This document shows, in pieces, positions 38,554-47,326 of a stretch of 64,000 bases of DNA. Both the position numbers and the translations under genes were made by a program. The notes under the pieces were generated by a model. The model saw nothing but the letters and a program-made list of their open reading frames with translations. It did not search any database and was not told where the DNA came from. Position 1 is the first letter of the stretch. The number at the start of each line of letters is the position of its first letter. This stretch comes from Agrilactobacillus composti DSM 18527 = JCM 14202 (lineage in GTDB: Bacteria; Bacillota; Bacilli; Lactobacillales; Lactobacillaceae), in assembly GCF_001436375.1 (NCBI RefSeq), contig NZ_AZGA01000002.1:186001-250000 (forward strand), given 5' to 3'.

Positions 38554-38571
38554 TTGTATTTTATTTCACAC
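38554..38571. promoter_or_regulatory. Candidate Rex operator upstream of rex
   Basis: TTGTATTTTATTTCACAC matches the Rex consensus TTGTGAAATATTTCACAA at 13 of 18 positions, with one half-site nearly perfect. It covers the expected transcription start just downstream of the -10. Confidence 0.5.
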
Positions 38572-38574
38572 ACT

Positions 38575-38603
38575 ATCATAGCACAAAGTGAAAGCGCTGA
38601 CAA
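38575..38603 (-). promoter_or_regulatory. rex promoter
   Basis: -35 TTGTCA (38603-38598), 17-nt spacer, extended -10 TGCTATGAT (-10 at 38580-38575). The cre and Rex sites overlap or abut these boxes. Confidence 0.75.
38589..38602. promoter_or_regulatory. CcpA cre site overlapping the rex -35
   Basis: TGAAAGCGCTGACA matches the consensus TGWAANCGNTNWCA at every position. Overlap with the -35 implies carbon catabolite repression of rex by CcpA-HPr(Ser-P). Confidence 0.75.
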
Positions 38604-38641
38604 CGGCAACTTTTCTCGACTTTCACGACTGAACAAAAAAG

Positions 38642-38665
38642 CCCAATAACCTGACGGCTATTGGG
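38642..38665 (-). terminator. Terminator after thiI
   Basis: CCCAATAGCC and GGTTATTGGG form the stem, followed by CT6 on the minus strand. It lies before the rex promoter. Confidence 0.8.
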
Positions 38666-38683
38666 TTACGATATATTAAAAAA

Positions 38684-39913
38684 TTACAGCAATTGTGAAA
38701 TTTCGGCGGCATCCGCATTTTGGCCTAAGAACTTATCCCCTACTTGAATGGTACTAATTGTTAAATTAGCCATGGCTTTGTCTTCTAAAGCGTCGACATC
38801 TAGGGCTTGTTCATAGTGTCTGGTTTTTTCTAAATTAGGATGGGTCTTTGGCTGTGGTGGGGCAAAAATGGTACAGCAATCTTCAAAGGGCTGTACTGAA
38901 AGGTCAAACGTATCAATCTTACGGGCAATATCGATAATTTCATTTTTATCTAACGTGGCCACGGGCCGAATGATCGGTGTGGTGGTCACATCATTGATGG
39001 CGGCCATACTGCTCAGTGTTTGTGACGCGACTTGGCCAACCGACTCGCCATTAAAGATAGCTAGGCCGTCACGCTGGGCACGGATTTTATCTGTCAAACG
39101 CAACATAAAGCGGCGTTGCACGGTCATTAAATAGCCTTCTGGGACCTTTTCTTTGATTTCTTCTTGAATCTCAGTGAATGGCACTTGGATAAATGTCACA
39201 GGGCCCGCATAAGCGGCAACTTTAGCCGTTAATTCTTTAGCCTTCTTCAAAGCATTTTCAGTGGTATACGGTGGACTGAAGAAATGGACCATTTCAATGG
39301 CCACCCCGCGCTTTAAAGCCAGATAAGCGGCAACTGGCGAATCAATACCGCCAGATAACATCAACACGGCTTTACCCGCGGTGCCCACTGGCAGACCCAA
39401 TGCGCCTTGAACGGTCAAATAAGATAAATAAAAACCATCATGTCGCACCTCTACCCGTACTTTGACATCTGGTTGTTTCATCTTCACAACTAAGTCTGGC
39501 CGCGCATCAGAAATAAAGTCCCCCAGCGCTAAATTAATATCATTGGTGTCTAACGGATATTCGTGGTTAGAACGCCGGGTATTAATTTTAAAGGACATCC
39601 CTGCTTTAGGTGCAGCTTCATTCACCATTTCTAAGGCCACGGCTTTGACCTGTTCAAAGTCAGTTGCTTCAATCCGGATCACTGGTGAATAGGTTTGAAT
39701 CCCAAAAACCCGATCCAAAGCAGTCATAACATCTTGAGCACTTTCGCCATTTAACACAATATGCATCCGATCGCGCTTAGGATGAATGCGAATTGCCGTG
39801 AAGGGCCGCAAAGCTTTGGTGATATTGCCATTTAAGCGACCGATAAAATCTTTGCGGTTTTTTCCCTTCGTTGATAGCTCCCCATAACGGGCCATAATTT
39901 CTGTATATTCCAT
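38684..39913 (-). CDS. thiI: tRNA 4-thiouridine synthase ThiI
   Basis: 409 residues, the short form without the C-terminal rhodanese domain. Ferredoxin-like and THUMP domains precede a PP-loop ATPase ([11 protein letters not shown]). It thiolates U8 of tRNA, taking sulfur from the cysteine desulfurase encoded 26 nt upstream. SD GAGGAG lies 7 nt before the ATG. No thiamine genes are present, so the tRNA role is the likely one. Confidence 0.95.
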   Translation of the reverse strand: MEYTEIMARYGELSTKGKNRKDFIGRLNGNITKALRPFTAIRIHPKRDRMHIVLNGESAQDVMTALDRVFGIQTYSPVIRIEATDFEQVKAVALEMVNEAAPKAGMSFKINTRRSNHEYPLDTNDINLALGDFISDARPDLVVKMKQPDVKVRVEVRHDGFYLSYLTVQGALGLPVGTAGKAVLMLSGGIDSPVAAYLALKRGVAIEMVHFFSPPYTTENALKKAKELTAKVAAYAGPVTFIQVPFTEIQEEIKEKVPEGYLMTVQRRFMLRLTDKIRAQRDGLAIFNGESVGQVASQTLSSMAAINDVTTTPIIRPVATLDKNEIIDIARKIDTFDLSVQPFEDCCTIFAPPQPKTHPNLEKTRHYEQALDVDALEDKAMANLTISTIQVGDKFLGQNADAAEISQLL

Positions 39914-39939
39914 TAATTCACTCCTCTTGTATTTAGGTG

Positions 39940-41088
39940 CTAGACGTATAATTTGGCAAAATGATTATAAATTTCATCAAAGGCTTGGATAAATTCATCA
40001 GCCTCGGCTAAAGTATTTTGGTCATCTAAGCTGATCCGTACTGCGCTTTCGGCAATATGATTCGGAATCGCCATGGCCTTTAAGGTACTGGATTCCACGC
40101 CCTTTTTAGAAGAGCAGGCACTGGTAGTGGAAATATAGATCTGCTTTTGCTCAAAAGCATGGACGATTGTTTCCCCCCGCACCCCAGGGATACTGAAACA
40201 CAGAATATGAGGGGCAAAATTTGCGGCATCTGGTGAAAAGATAACGATATTTTCTTTGGTCTGTAGGTGTGCCAGCAAATGGCGTTTAATGGCTAATTGT
40301 TGGGCAACCTTCTTAGCTTCATCCGTCAAAACAATCCGCAAAGCTTTGGCCATGGCCGCAATGGCCGGTGTGTTTTCAGTCCCACTGCGCATGTCTTTTT
40401 CTTGGCCGCCCCCAGTCAAAAGCGGTTGAAAAACCCGCTTAGATTTGGCATAGACAAAGCCAATGCCTCTAGGCGCGTGAAATTTATGGCCGGAAAAACT
40501 CAAGAAATCTATCCGAGGTTCCCGTAATAACGCGTCAAAGCCCTTGCCGATTGCTTGAACGGCATCCACATGAAAATGGATAGTTGGATGTTTGGCTAGG
40601 ACTTTGGCAATTTCGTGAATGGGTTGCACCGACCCAATTTCATTATTCACTGCCATAATTGATACTAAGATCGTATCGGGGCGAATAGCAGCAGCTAAAC
40701 TTTCAGGTGACACGAAGCCTGCCTTATTGACAGGTAAATAAGTGACGTCAAACCCAAGCTTTTCCAATTGTTTCATTGAGTTGATTACCGCAGGATGTTC
40801 AATTTGGGACGTAATAATGTGTTTGCCAAAGGGGGCTTTTTCCATAGCTGTTCCCTTGATCACCCAATTGTCCCCTTCAGTACCGCCGCTGGTGAAATAA
40901 ATTTCGCTAGCTTTGACACCCATCAAATCAGCGACTTGTTGTCGCGACTGCTCCAGCAAATCATCTGCTTTTTGTCCTACAGCATGCAAACTGGAAGGAT
41001 TGCCAAAAAAATTCTGACTGACCTTCACATACGTATCTAAAACAGAATCTGCCACTTTCGTCGTGGCACTGTTATCAAAATAAATCAT
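39940..41088 (-). CDS. Cysteine desulfurase, NifS-like, partner of ThiI
   Basis: 382 residues from the ATG at 41088 ([18 protein letters not shown] 7 nt away); an ATG at 41094 is too close to the SD. The PLP lysine is in [15 protein letters not shown] and the active Cys in [10 protein letters not shown]. It frees sulfur from cysteine as a persulfide. Pairing with thiI indicates tRNA thiolation, separate from the sufS gene at 56 kb. Confidence 0.94.
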   Translation of the reverse strand: MIYFDNSATTKVADSVLDTYVKVSQNFFGNPSSLHAVGQKADDLLEQSRQQVADLMGVKASEIYFTSGGTEGDNWVIKGTAMEKAPFGKHIITSQIEHPAVINSMKQLEKLGFDVTYLPVNKAGFVSPESLAAAIRPDTILVSIMAVNNEIGSVQPIHEIAKVLAKHPTIHFHVDAVQAIGKGFDALLREPRIDFLSFSGHKFHAPRGIGFVYAKSKRVFQPLLTGGGQEKDMRSGTENTPAIAAMAKALRIVLTDEAKKVAQQLAIKRHLLAHLQTKENIVIFSPDAANFAPHILCFSIPGVRGETIVHAFEQKQIYISTTSACSSKKGVESSTLKAMAIPNHIAESAVRISLDDQNTLAEADEFIQAFDEIYNHFAKLYV

Positions 41089-41174
41089 CAGCATTCCTCT
41101 TCTACGTGCAAATTTACTTACAAATTATAACAAAATGCCACTAAATAACAAGGCAGAAAATTTCCATACAAAAA

Positions 41175-41205
41175 ACTTGAGCCCAAAAGTACACGGAACT
41201 CAAGT
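41175..41205 (-). terminator. Terminator after ezrA
   Basis: ACTTGAG and CTCAAGT form a 7-bp stem with a 17-nt loop, followed by T6 on the minus strand. Confidence 0.7.
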
Positions 41206-41222
41206 CTACACTAGTTTAATAT

Positions 41223-42935
41223 TTAAATTAAAGCATCTGTTTTGTGCTTATAATAACTATCCTCGATTTGTTTATAAGCCCCAGGTTCCACATTTTCAAT
41301 GACACTACTCACTTTGTCCAAGGCAGCAGGATAATCATAATCGATATTAAATAAACGGGTGGCATCACTGACTGCATTGGCAACATCTGTATTTTCATTG
41401 CGGTATTTGTTGGCATACTGCAACAGTTGTTGGCCTATTGAAGCAGCATCAATTAAATCTTCAGTTTGCTGCTTCAATTTATCAATATCATCTGACGTTA
41501 AAATCAATTGTTTGGTAATGGCATCTAAATCAATCTTCACTTGGTCTAAATCCGTATGTAATTGTTTAATTTCATCGGTGACCACATAATAAAAATCTAA
41601 ATACTTCTTAGGTAGCCCGGGTAGATTAAATTGCGTCACCCGGCGTTTAATATTGCGCATGGCAACTTCAAACTCCTTAAGGCTCTCCAAGGCCATCTGC
41701 TCACCTTTATAAAGATCGGCAAGTTTGTTATGGATCTGAATTTGAACAGTTTCAATTTTCTTCAGTTCATTGCGATAACGTTTGAAATTATCAGCAATAA
41801 TTGAATATACAGCGCGCTTTTCGGTGATAGCTTGAATATCTTGGTCAAAAGCCCCTTGCAGTTCGCCGATGGTTTGTTTATAACCAGCAGCTGTTTTCAT
41901 CTCATCATGATTTAAAATATAGCTTTGATCTAAATGATCCAATTCATCCAATAAATTATTATTTTGATGGGCTGCATGCCCCATAAATTGACTGAGACGA
42001 TCTTGCTCAGCTTCAACAAATTGGTGGCTATCAATTTCCGTTTGCATCACATCATAAATTCGATCAATGGCCTTGCTTTGATCCTCATTACGTTTTTTGG
42101 CAGTCGGAATGGCTAATTGAGCCAGAATTTGCAAGGTTTGCATCTGGAAGCGCCGCAATTTGGCAATTTCACCAGGCACATCAAAACCCGGAAATTGATA
42201 TTGTTGCTTGCGCAAAATATCAAACCCTTTTTGCTGTTCATCCAATTGGCTGGTGAAGCTATTGACGATTTGGGCATACAATGGTCGAATTGAAATCATA
42301 TTGGCTTCCAGATCTTTTAGCTGTTTGGCCACGGATGCCAAAGTTGTTTGTTCTTCTAAAAAGTCACTACTATTCTTTTGTTGCTCTGCCTTGTCAAAAG
42401 CTGACTCAATGGCAGTCAATTGATTCTCTAAAGCCGGTAATGCCTCCCCAAAGGCAAACGACTGGGTTAATAATTGTTTTCTTAAGGCATCATATTGCGT
42501 TCGCAATTCGGCAACCTGACGTTCATTTTCCTTAGCTTTCTCCAATATCTTGTCAAAAGCTTCTGAGACATCCGCCATTTGCTTTTCGGCATTGCCTAAC
42601 GCGGACTCAACTTTGGTAATGTCTCGCTTACTTTGATAAAAGCGCAACAAAGAATTATGATCTTGCGCAGCGCCAAGATCGTCATTGATTTGATCAAAGG
42701 TTTTGGTGGTCAACGTTTGATAGGCCTGGGCCCATTTTTGATAACTGTTTAAACTTCCCCCACTAAGTCCCAAGGCATCGATTTTTTGAATCTTGTCATC
42801 TTGTGGGTGGTTCGCCAATTCTAATTGTCTGGCCTCTAAGATTCGAATACGTTTACGATTTGAGTTCATCGCAATAAGTATGTAAATATAGATGGCGAAG
42901 GCCAATACTACAATTCCAACCAGAAAATACAACAT
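41223..42935 (-). CDS. ezrA: Septation ring regulator EzrA
   Basis: 570 residues. One N-terminal membrane helix (LVGIVVLAFAIYIYILIAM) and then a long series of helical spectrin-like repeats to the end, the EzrA architecture. It binds FtsZ and prevents Z rings at wrong places, and helps recruit PBP1. The SD GGAGG is 13 nt before the ATG, longer than usual. Placement next to the NifS-ThiI pair is standard in Firmicutes. Confidence 0.93.
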   Translation of the reverse strand: MLYFLVGIVVLAFAIYIYILIAMNSNRKRIRILEARQLELANHPQDDKIQKIDALGLSGGSLNSYQKWAQAYQTLTTKTFDQINDDLGAAQDHNSLLRFYQSKRDITKVESALGNAEKQMADVSEAFDKILEKAKENERQVAELRTQYDALRKQLLTQSFAFGEALPALENQLTAIESAFDKAEQQKNSSDFLEEQTTLASVAKQLKDLEANMISIRPLYAQIVNSFTSQLDEQQKGFDILRKQQYQFPGFDVPGEIAKLRRFQMQTLQILAQLAIPTAKKRNEDQSKAIDRIYDVMQTEIDSHQFVEAEQDRLSQFMGHAAHQNNNLLDELDHLDQSYILNHDEMKTAAGYKQTIGELQGAFDQDIQAITEKRAVYSIIADNFKRYRNELKKIETVQIQIHNKLADLYKGEQMALESLKEFEVAMRNIKRRVTQFNLPGLPKKYLDFYYVVTDEIKQLHTDLDQVKIDLDAITKQLILTSDDIDKLKQQTEDLIDAASIGQQLLQYANKYRNENTDVANAVSDATRLFNIDYDYPAALDKVSSVIENVEPGAYKQIEDSYYKHKTDALI

Positions 42936-43011
42936 AAGAAAAGCACATCCTCCAAGACTTAAGTAATAAACATTTGCATAAATCTAAAAATCAGAATAAA
43001 ATCTAGAATAA

Positions 43012-43020
43012 ATTATAACA
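43012..43020 (-). promoter_or_regulatory. ezrA promoter, extended -10
   Basis: TGTTATAAT, the same extended -10 as at mreB, lies about 76 nt before ezrA. The -35 (TTAGGA at 16 nt) is weak. Confidence 0.5.
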
Positions 43021-43081
43021 GATTGTACCGCTTCCTAACATAGCAAAAGCTTTAAAATCCCAATATAAAGGAAATAACGCC

Positions 43082-43546
43082 ATGACAACAACGACACTTT
43101 CTATCTTACCAGAACAAATTGACGCCCTCTTGACCGGTGAAACAAATCAAGTGGCCAACTTGGCTAATGCAGCAGCTTTATTAAACCAAAGCCTTGAAGA
43201 TATTAACTGGGTGGGTTTTTATTTATATGATCCCGCCACGGATAACCTGGACTTAGGTCCCTTTCAAGGCAACGTAGCTTGTATGCATATTCAGAATAAT
43301 CAAGGCGTCTGTGGCACGGCTTTTTACAATAATGCCCCTTTACGTGTGGCAAACGTGCATGAATTTAAGGGCCATATTGCTTGTGATAGTGCCAGTAATT
43401 CAGAATTGGTCATTCCAATCAACGTTAACGGCAAAGCAATCGGTGTTTTAGACATCGACTCGCCCTTATTAGATCGTTTCTCAGCCACCGATGAACAAGT
43501 TTTAAGCATGTTCGTTACGAAATTAGCAAAACATCTTGCTAGTTAA
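43082..43546 (+). CDS. msrC: GAF-domain free methionine-(R)-sulfoxide reductase
   Basis: 154 residues, a single GAF domain. The three cysteines that define the active site of this family are present: Cys-67 (VACMHI), Cys-77 (GVCGTA) and Cys-101 (HIACDSAS). It reduces free methionine R-sulfoxide, repairing oxidised methionine. The ATG has an SD-like AAAGGAA 8 nt upstream. It is divergent from ezrA and precedes rpsD. Confidence 0.9.
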   Translation: MTTTTLSILPEQIDALLTGETNQVANLANAAALLNQSLEDINWVGFYLYDPATDNLDLGPFQGNVACMHIQNNQGVCGTAFYNNAPLRVANVHEFKGHIACDSASNSELVIPINVNGKAIGVLDIDSPLLDRFSATDEQVLSMFVTKLAKHLAS

Positions 43547-43559
43547 GCCGTTTTTTGGT

Positions 43560-43757
43560 ACACTAGCCTTTGTGTAAAATAATGCAGCAGTAAACGGCAG
43601 GTCCGGCAACAGTTGCTGGCACTACATTTTATGTACTCAATAACGTTCAATTGTGTAACCTTTTGTGCTGCAAAGGCGAAGATTGTAACATCAACTGAAC
43701 GGCTGCTGAGTTTACGTTTATTATTTTACTCCAATCAAAATTTTGGAGGATACAAAT
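43560..43757 (+). promoter_or_regulatory. rpsD leader, possibly an S4-binding autoregulatory RNA
   Basis: The 211-nt leader holds a clear hairpin (CCGGCAAC/TTGCTGG near 43602-43618) and distant pairing of GCAGCAG (about 43582) with CTGCTG (about 43706). TAAAAT at 43575-43580 may be the -10. In Firmicutes S4 represses its own message through a structured leader; here this is an inference from position and structure only. Confidence 0.4.
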
Positions 43758-44369
43758 ATGTCTCGTTATACAGGTCCAAGCTGGAAATTATCCCGGCGCT
43801 TAGGTATCTCATTATCAGGTACTGGTAAAGAATTAGCTCGTCGTCCTTACGCCCCTGGCGATCACGGCCCTAACAGCCGTCGTAAGACTTCTGAATACGG
43901 CTTACAATTAACTGAAAAGCAAAAATTACGTTGGATGTACGGCTTAAACGAACGTCAATTTAGAAATCTTTTCGTTCGTGCCGGTAAAATTAAAGAAGGT
44001 AAGCATGGTGATAACTTCATGAGCTTACTTGAAACACGTTTAGATAACATCGTTTATCGTTTAGGCTTTGCAACTACACGCCCACAAGCACGTCAATTGG
44101 TCAACCATGGCCATGTGACTGTTGATGGCAAACGGGTCGATATTCCTTCTTATGAATTAAAACCTGGCCAAGTTGTTAGCTTGCGTGAAAAATCTCAAAA
44201 CTTAGATATCGTCAAAGCCGCATTAGAAGCAACTGTTGCGCGCCCTGCTTTCGTATCTTTTGATGATAATGCTGTTGCTGGTACTTTAGTTCGTTTACCA
44301 GAACGTGACGAATTAGAACCAGATATCGACGAATCCTTAGTCGTTGAATTCTACAACAAGATTCTTTAA
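43758..44369 (+). CDS. rpsD: 30S ribosomal protein S4
   Basis: 203 residues from the ATG at 43758 (SD GGAGG, 8 nt). It begins [16 protein letters not shown] and contains the S4 RNA-binding domain (residues 90-150, [21 protein letters not shown]). It is a primary 16S rRNA binder that nucleates the 30S subunit. It is a single-gene unit with its own leader and terminator, as usual in Bacilli. Confidence 0.98.
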   Translation: MSRYTGPSWKLSRRLGISLSGTGKELARRPYAPGDHGPNSRRKTSEYGLQLTEKQKLRWMYGLNERQFRNLFVRAGKIKEGKHGDNFMSLLETRLDNIVYRLGFATTRPQARQLVNHGHVTVDGKRVDIPSYELKPGQVVSLREKSQNLDIVKAALEATVARPAFVSFDDNAVAGTLVRLPERDELEPDIDESLVVEFYNKIL

Positions 44370-44381
44370 TCTTTCCAATGA

Positions 44382-44406
44382 AAAGCTGGCAGTTATGTCA
44401 GCTTTT
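44382..44406 (+). terminator. Terminator after rpsD
   Basis: AAAGCTG and CAGCTTT form the stem, with a 10-nt loop and T-tract. Confidence 0.8.
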
Positions 44407-44416
44407 TGCTTACTAA

Positions 44417-44461
44417 AAATGAGGTCCCCTGAAACTTAAAGTTTCGGCGGGACCTCATTTT
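44417..44461. terminator. Second, bidirectional terminator between rpsD and the DUF1054 gene
   Basis: AAATGAGGTCCC pairs with GGGACCTCATTT and an inner GAAAC/GTTTC pair closes the loop. A and T tracts flank both sides. Confidence 0.8.
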
Positions 44462-45062
44462 ATCTTAAAGCCATATAAATCTGAAATAACTGTGCCATGG
44501 TTTGATCTAGCAGTTGCACCTGCTTATGGGCATCTGAAAATATCTCTGAATCCAGCGATACTAGGCGGCCGATTAAAAATTCGCCAGCCTTAGTTTTGCT
44601 AAATCTGGCTTGAATCTTTTGAAAATTAGTCCCCGTGAATGGCACACTACTGGGCTGAGTATGGTCTTGGGCCAGCATTAAGCCACTGGTGGTCAGATCA
44701 GGATACAGGTTCGGCAGCGTTGCCAGTTTGGCGGCGTAAACGGGTTTTTGATCCACTTCAGCCAGATAAGCCAGCCAAATAAATAAGGCATTTGGCCACA
44801 AACCAATTTCAAAGTGGGGCAACATTTTATAACCCCGCTTCCCTTCACCAATAGCCAACCACGTATCTGGTGGTGGATTTTTGTGGCGCCGCAAGTGCTT
44901 GGCGATATGCACATAAAATTGAAACTGACTTTGTTGGGTAAATTGGGTCGCATAGCGGGCGCCGATTTGTTCAAACTTGGGATCCACTTGACTGCGGATC
45001 AGTACCAGGCGCCCGGCTAGCGTGGGGTCTTTAAAAACATCAAAATCCTGTTGATCAATCAT
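44460..45062 (-). CDS. DUF1054 (YktB/UPF0637) family protein
   Basis: 200 residues, the family's usual length. Recognised by FDVFKDPTLAGRL near the start and the block GYKMLPHFEIGLWPNALFIW in the middle. The structure of a family member is known but its function is not. The ATG overlaps the stop of the GshF-like gene by 8 nt, so the pair is cotranslated. This coupling is the only hint of a shared role. Confidence 0.82.
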   Translation of the reverse strand: MIDQQDFDVFKDPTLAGRLVLIRSQVDPKFEQIGARYATQFTQQSQFQFYVHIAKHLRRHKNPPPDTWLAIGEGKRGYKMLPHFEIGLWPNALFIWLAYLAEVDQKPVYAAKLATLPNLYPDLTTSGLMLAQDHTQPSSVPFTGTNFQKIQARFSKTKAGEFLIGRLVSLDSEIFSDAHKQVQLLDQTMAQLFQIYMALR

Positions 45063-47226
45063 CTGCCCTCTCCTTTGCTGAATTAGAAAATAGGCTTTGG
45101 ATTATAACTTGGCTCAGTTTACGCTGATTCCCTGCAAAAGGAAAGCTATAGGGAATAATGCTAACCGCTGCGGCAACATCGGTCACTATTGCGGAATTGG
45201 GCTGTGGTTGATAGGGAGCATAAATATTAGGAATAATCATGGCCACGTGACCTTGCTGCATATTTAAAGTTTGGGCGATTCGTAAAACTAATTTCTGGTA
45301 AGATTGGTCCACTTCTTCATAAACATCAAAACTATCTCCCCCGGCCGCCAAATCGGCAATGGCACTTAAAAAGACTTGTTCCCCCCGATCTGGAATGGTT
45401 TGGTAATTCTGTTGGTGTTGGGCTAAAAATGCAGCTGTAGCGGCCGTCTTCGGAATTGTGACCAAGGGTCGTTGTCCCAAACGCCCCCGGCGGTCATCAT
45501 CATTTTTTTGGTCGATCAAGCTTTCAATGTCACTTTGCCCATCCCCAACCACATTGACAGGTACTTGTTCTAATATGGCCAATATGCGTTGATCTAAGAT
45601 ATAGAAATCATAGACGGAGCCGGGAATAAAGGCCTTGACCACCACGGTATCATCATAATCTAGGGCCTCTAAAAAACTGGTGGTAAAAGTGTGTTCATCA
45701 ATGGGCGTCGTAAATACTTGTTGAGCTGTCTTCGGACCATTTTGCGGCGCAATCACCACGCCGCTCTTTTCAAATTCTGCATGAAATAAAGATTTAGCAA
45801 CCGTTAAGTCGGTGGCCACAAACCCCTTGGGCACCGCAACTTGCGCGAACCCCAACAAATTATTCATGGCCTGTTGATCTGCTAAAATCGCCTGGAGTAT
45901 CAAGGGGTTCTTAGCCGTGATTCGGGCATTGATAATGGCACTTTGTTGCTGACTGCGTAATTGCAAAAATTCACCGGTCCCATCCAAAAAGCGATAATTT
46001 AACCCCAATTCAATGGCACTGCCAATAAATTGCTGAATCTCTAAGCTTTTATCTGTATAACCCCGCAGTTGGTAGGGCTCCCCGGTTAATATCCGCTGAT
46101 TCTTAGCAGCTAATTGCTGGCCAAATTGAAACAGCCCACTTTGGGCAAATTCTAACGCCAATTGTGCAGTCGGTGCCTGGGTTTCATTAGCTACTACCTG
46201 GGTCATTTTATCCAAAGCTGTTTGATAGTCCGTCTTTGGAAAGAATTTGGTGGCAAATTCTCGCATTTCTTGTAAATAAGCAGTGACCCGGGGCCGGGCC
46301 TGACTAGGTTGCGTTGGGTCTTCATTAGCCACTTGGTAGAAGCGCTGAGCCGCCGTCGTCAATTTTTCAGGATCGGTTGTATGGACCACATTAAATAATA
46401 AAAATAGCTTCAAAAACTGGACCTGGTAATCGAAAACGCCGTCAGCCACATTGGGTTGAATATCCAGGACTTGCAGGTCCAAATACTGGACACCTTGGCG
46501 GTAGTCCAAATCCCCTTTTTGTGGTCTTAAAAATAGTGGTGCTTGCAACAACTTGGGTTGAGGCTCACTGGCCGCTTTTCTGAGGCTTAGCAGATATGAA
46601 TCAAAGTCTTGAAACATGTTACAATTAAGAAAACGTTTGGCTTGAATGGCAGAACGTTTGACCCCACTGGCTTCTGGCATGGCTATGGGGGCTGCACCAA
46701 AGAAATAAACCAAAATATCTAAATTACTAATGATATTTTGTGCCAAATGCAGATAAATTGCATTTTTAAATGCCGCAAAACTAGGATACTGTTTGGCAGT
46801 TTCTGTGGTAAATAATTGTGTTAACAACTCATCTGATAGTACCAAACGCACGCCTAACTGGGCGGCTTCATTGGGCGGCACACTAGGTTCATCAGCTAAC
46901 AAGTCCTGGGGCCGATTGCTAAAGGGCCATATTATTTGCTCTGGCCCTAAGTTACGGACTAAGATTGAATCTAATGCTTTTAATTGTTGATAGATTTTAG
47001 TGCTATCTGTAAAAAAATCCGTGATCAAGTGTTGTGTCTGGCCAGCACCTGTTTGAAAATAGGCCTGTTGGGCTTTTGGTGCTAGATTTTTGGGGCGCAC
47101 ATTTTGAATCCCTTGTTTCTGCTGGTGCACAGTCACCACATCAAGCACTTTTTCAAAACGCAGACTTGTGTTTGCTAACAAATCTTGCCAATGGGCTTCA
47201 AGGATCTTCTGGCCAATATCAAACAA
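45055..47226 (-). CDS. GshF-like protein (glutamate-cysteine ligase/ATP-grasp), diverged
   Basis: 723 residues from a TTG at 47226, preferred because SD AGGTGAG lies 6 nt upstream and a TATAAT sits at 47268-47263; ATGs at 47262 and 47256 fall inside or just after that promoter. The outline is that of bifunctional GshF: an N-terminal ligase domain (WPFSNRP, LVLSDELL) and a C-terminal ATP-grasp domain (ILEQVPVNVVGDGQSDIESL, GGDSFDV). Several residues expected for ATP and Mg binding differ: the lysine-bearing VVKPKS stretch reads VVIAPQ and the N-containing LNxNP end is absent. It may not make glutathione. Confidence 0.65.
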   Translation of the reverse strand: MFDIGQKILEAHWQDLLANTSLRFEKVLDVVTVHQQKQGIQNVRPKNLAPKAQQAYFQTGAGQTQHLITDFFTDSTKIYQQLKALDSILVRNLGPEQIIWPFSNRPQDLLADEPSVPPNEAAQLGVRLVLSDELLTQLFTTETAKQYPSFAAFKNAIYLHLAQNIISNLDILVYFFGAAPIAMPEASGVKRSAIQAKRFLNCNMFQDFDSYLLSLRKAASEPQPKLLQAPLFLRPQKGDLDYRQGVQYLDLQVLDIQPNVADGVFDYQVQFLKLFLLFNVVHTTDPEKLTTAAQRFYQVANEDPTQPSQARPRVTAYLQEMREFATKFFPKTDYQTALDKMTQVVANETQAPTAQLALEFAQSGLFQFGQQLAAKNQRILTGEPYQLRGYTDKSLEIQQFIGSAIELGLNYRFLDGTGEFLQLRSQQQSAIINARITAKNPLILQAILADQQAMNNLLGFAQVAVPKGFVATDLTVAKSLFHAEFEKSGVVIAPQNGPKTAQQVFTTPIDEHTFTTSFLEALDYDDTVVVKAFIPGSVYDFYILDQRILAILEQVPVNVVGDGQSDIESLIDQKNDDDRRGRLGQRPLVTIPKTAATAAFLAQHQQNYQTIPDRGEQVFLSAIADLAAGGDSFDVYEEVDQSYQKLVLRIAQTLNMQQGHVAMIIPNIYAPYQPQPNSAIVTDVAAAVSIIPYSFPFAGNQRKLSQVIIQSLFSNSAKERADD

Positions 47227-47262
47227 AATACTCTCACCTACTTCATATTTTTTCATATCCAT

Positions 47263-47291
47263 ATATTATAACTTGCCTCGAAATGGATGTA
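47263..47291 (-). promoter_or_regulatory. Promoter of the GshF-like gene
   Basis: -35 TGTACA (47291-47286), 17-nt spacer, perfect -10 TATAAT (47268-47263). It supports a start downstream of 47256. Confidence 0.55.
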
Positions 47292-47326
47292 CATGTGTTT
47301 TGAGGCTAGATTGGAAGGCGTTACTC

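Noticed and set aside
47168-47326. A 53-residue N-terminal extension of RarA
   Set aside because: It is antisense to the GshF-like gene; the TTG at 47327 gives the family's normal N-terminus with an SD.
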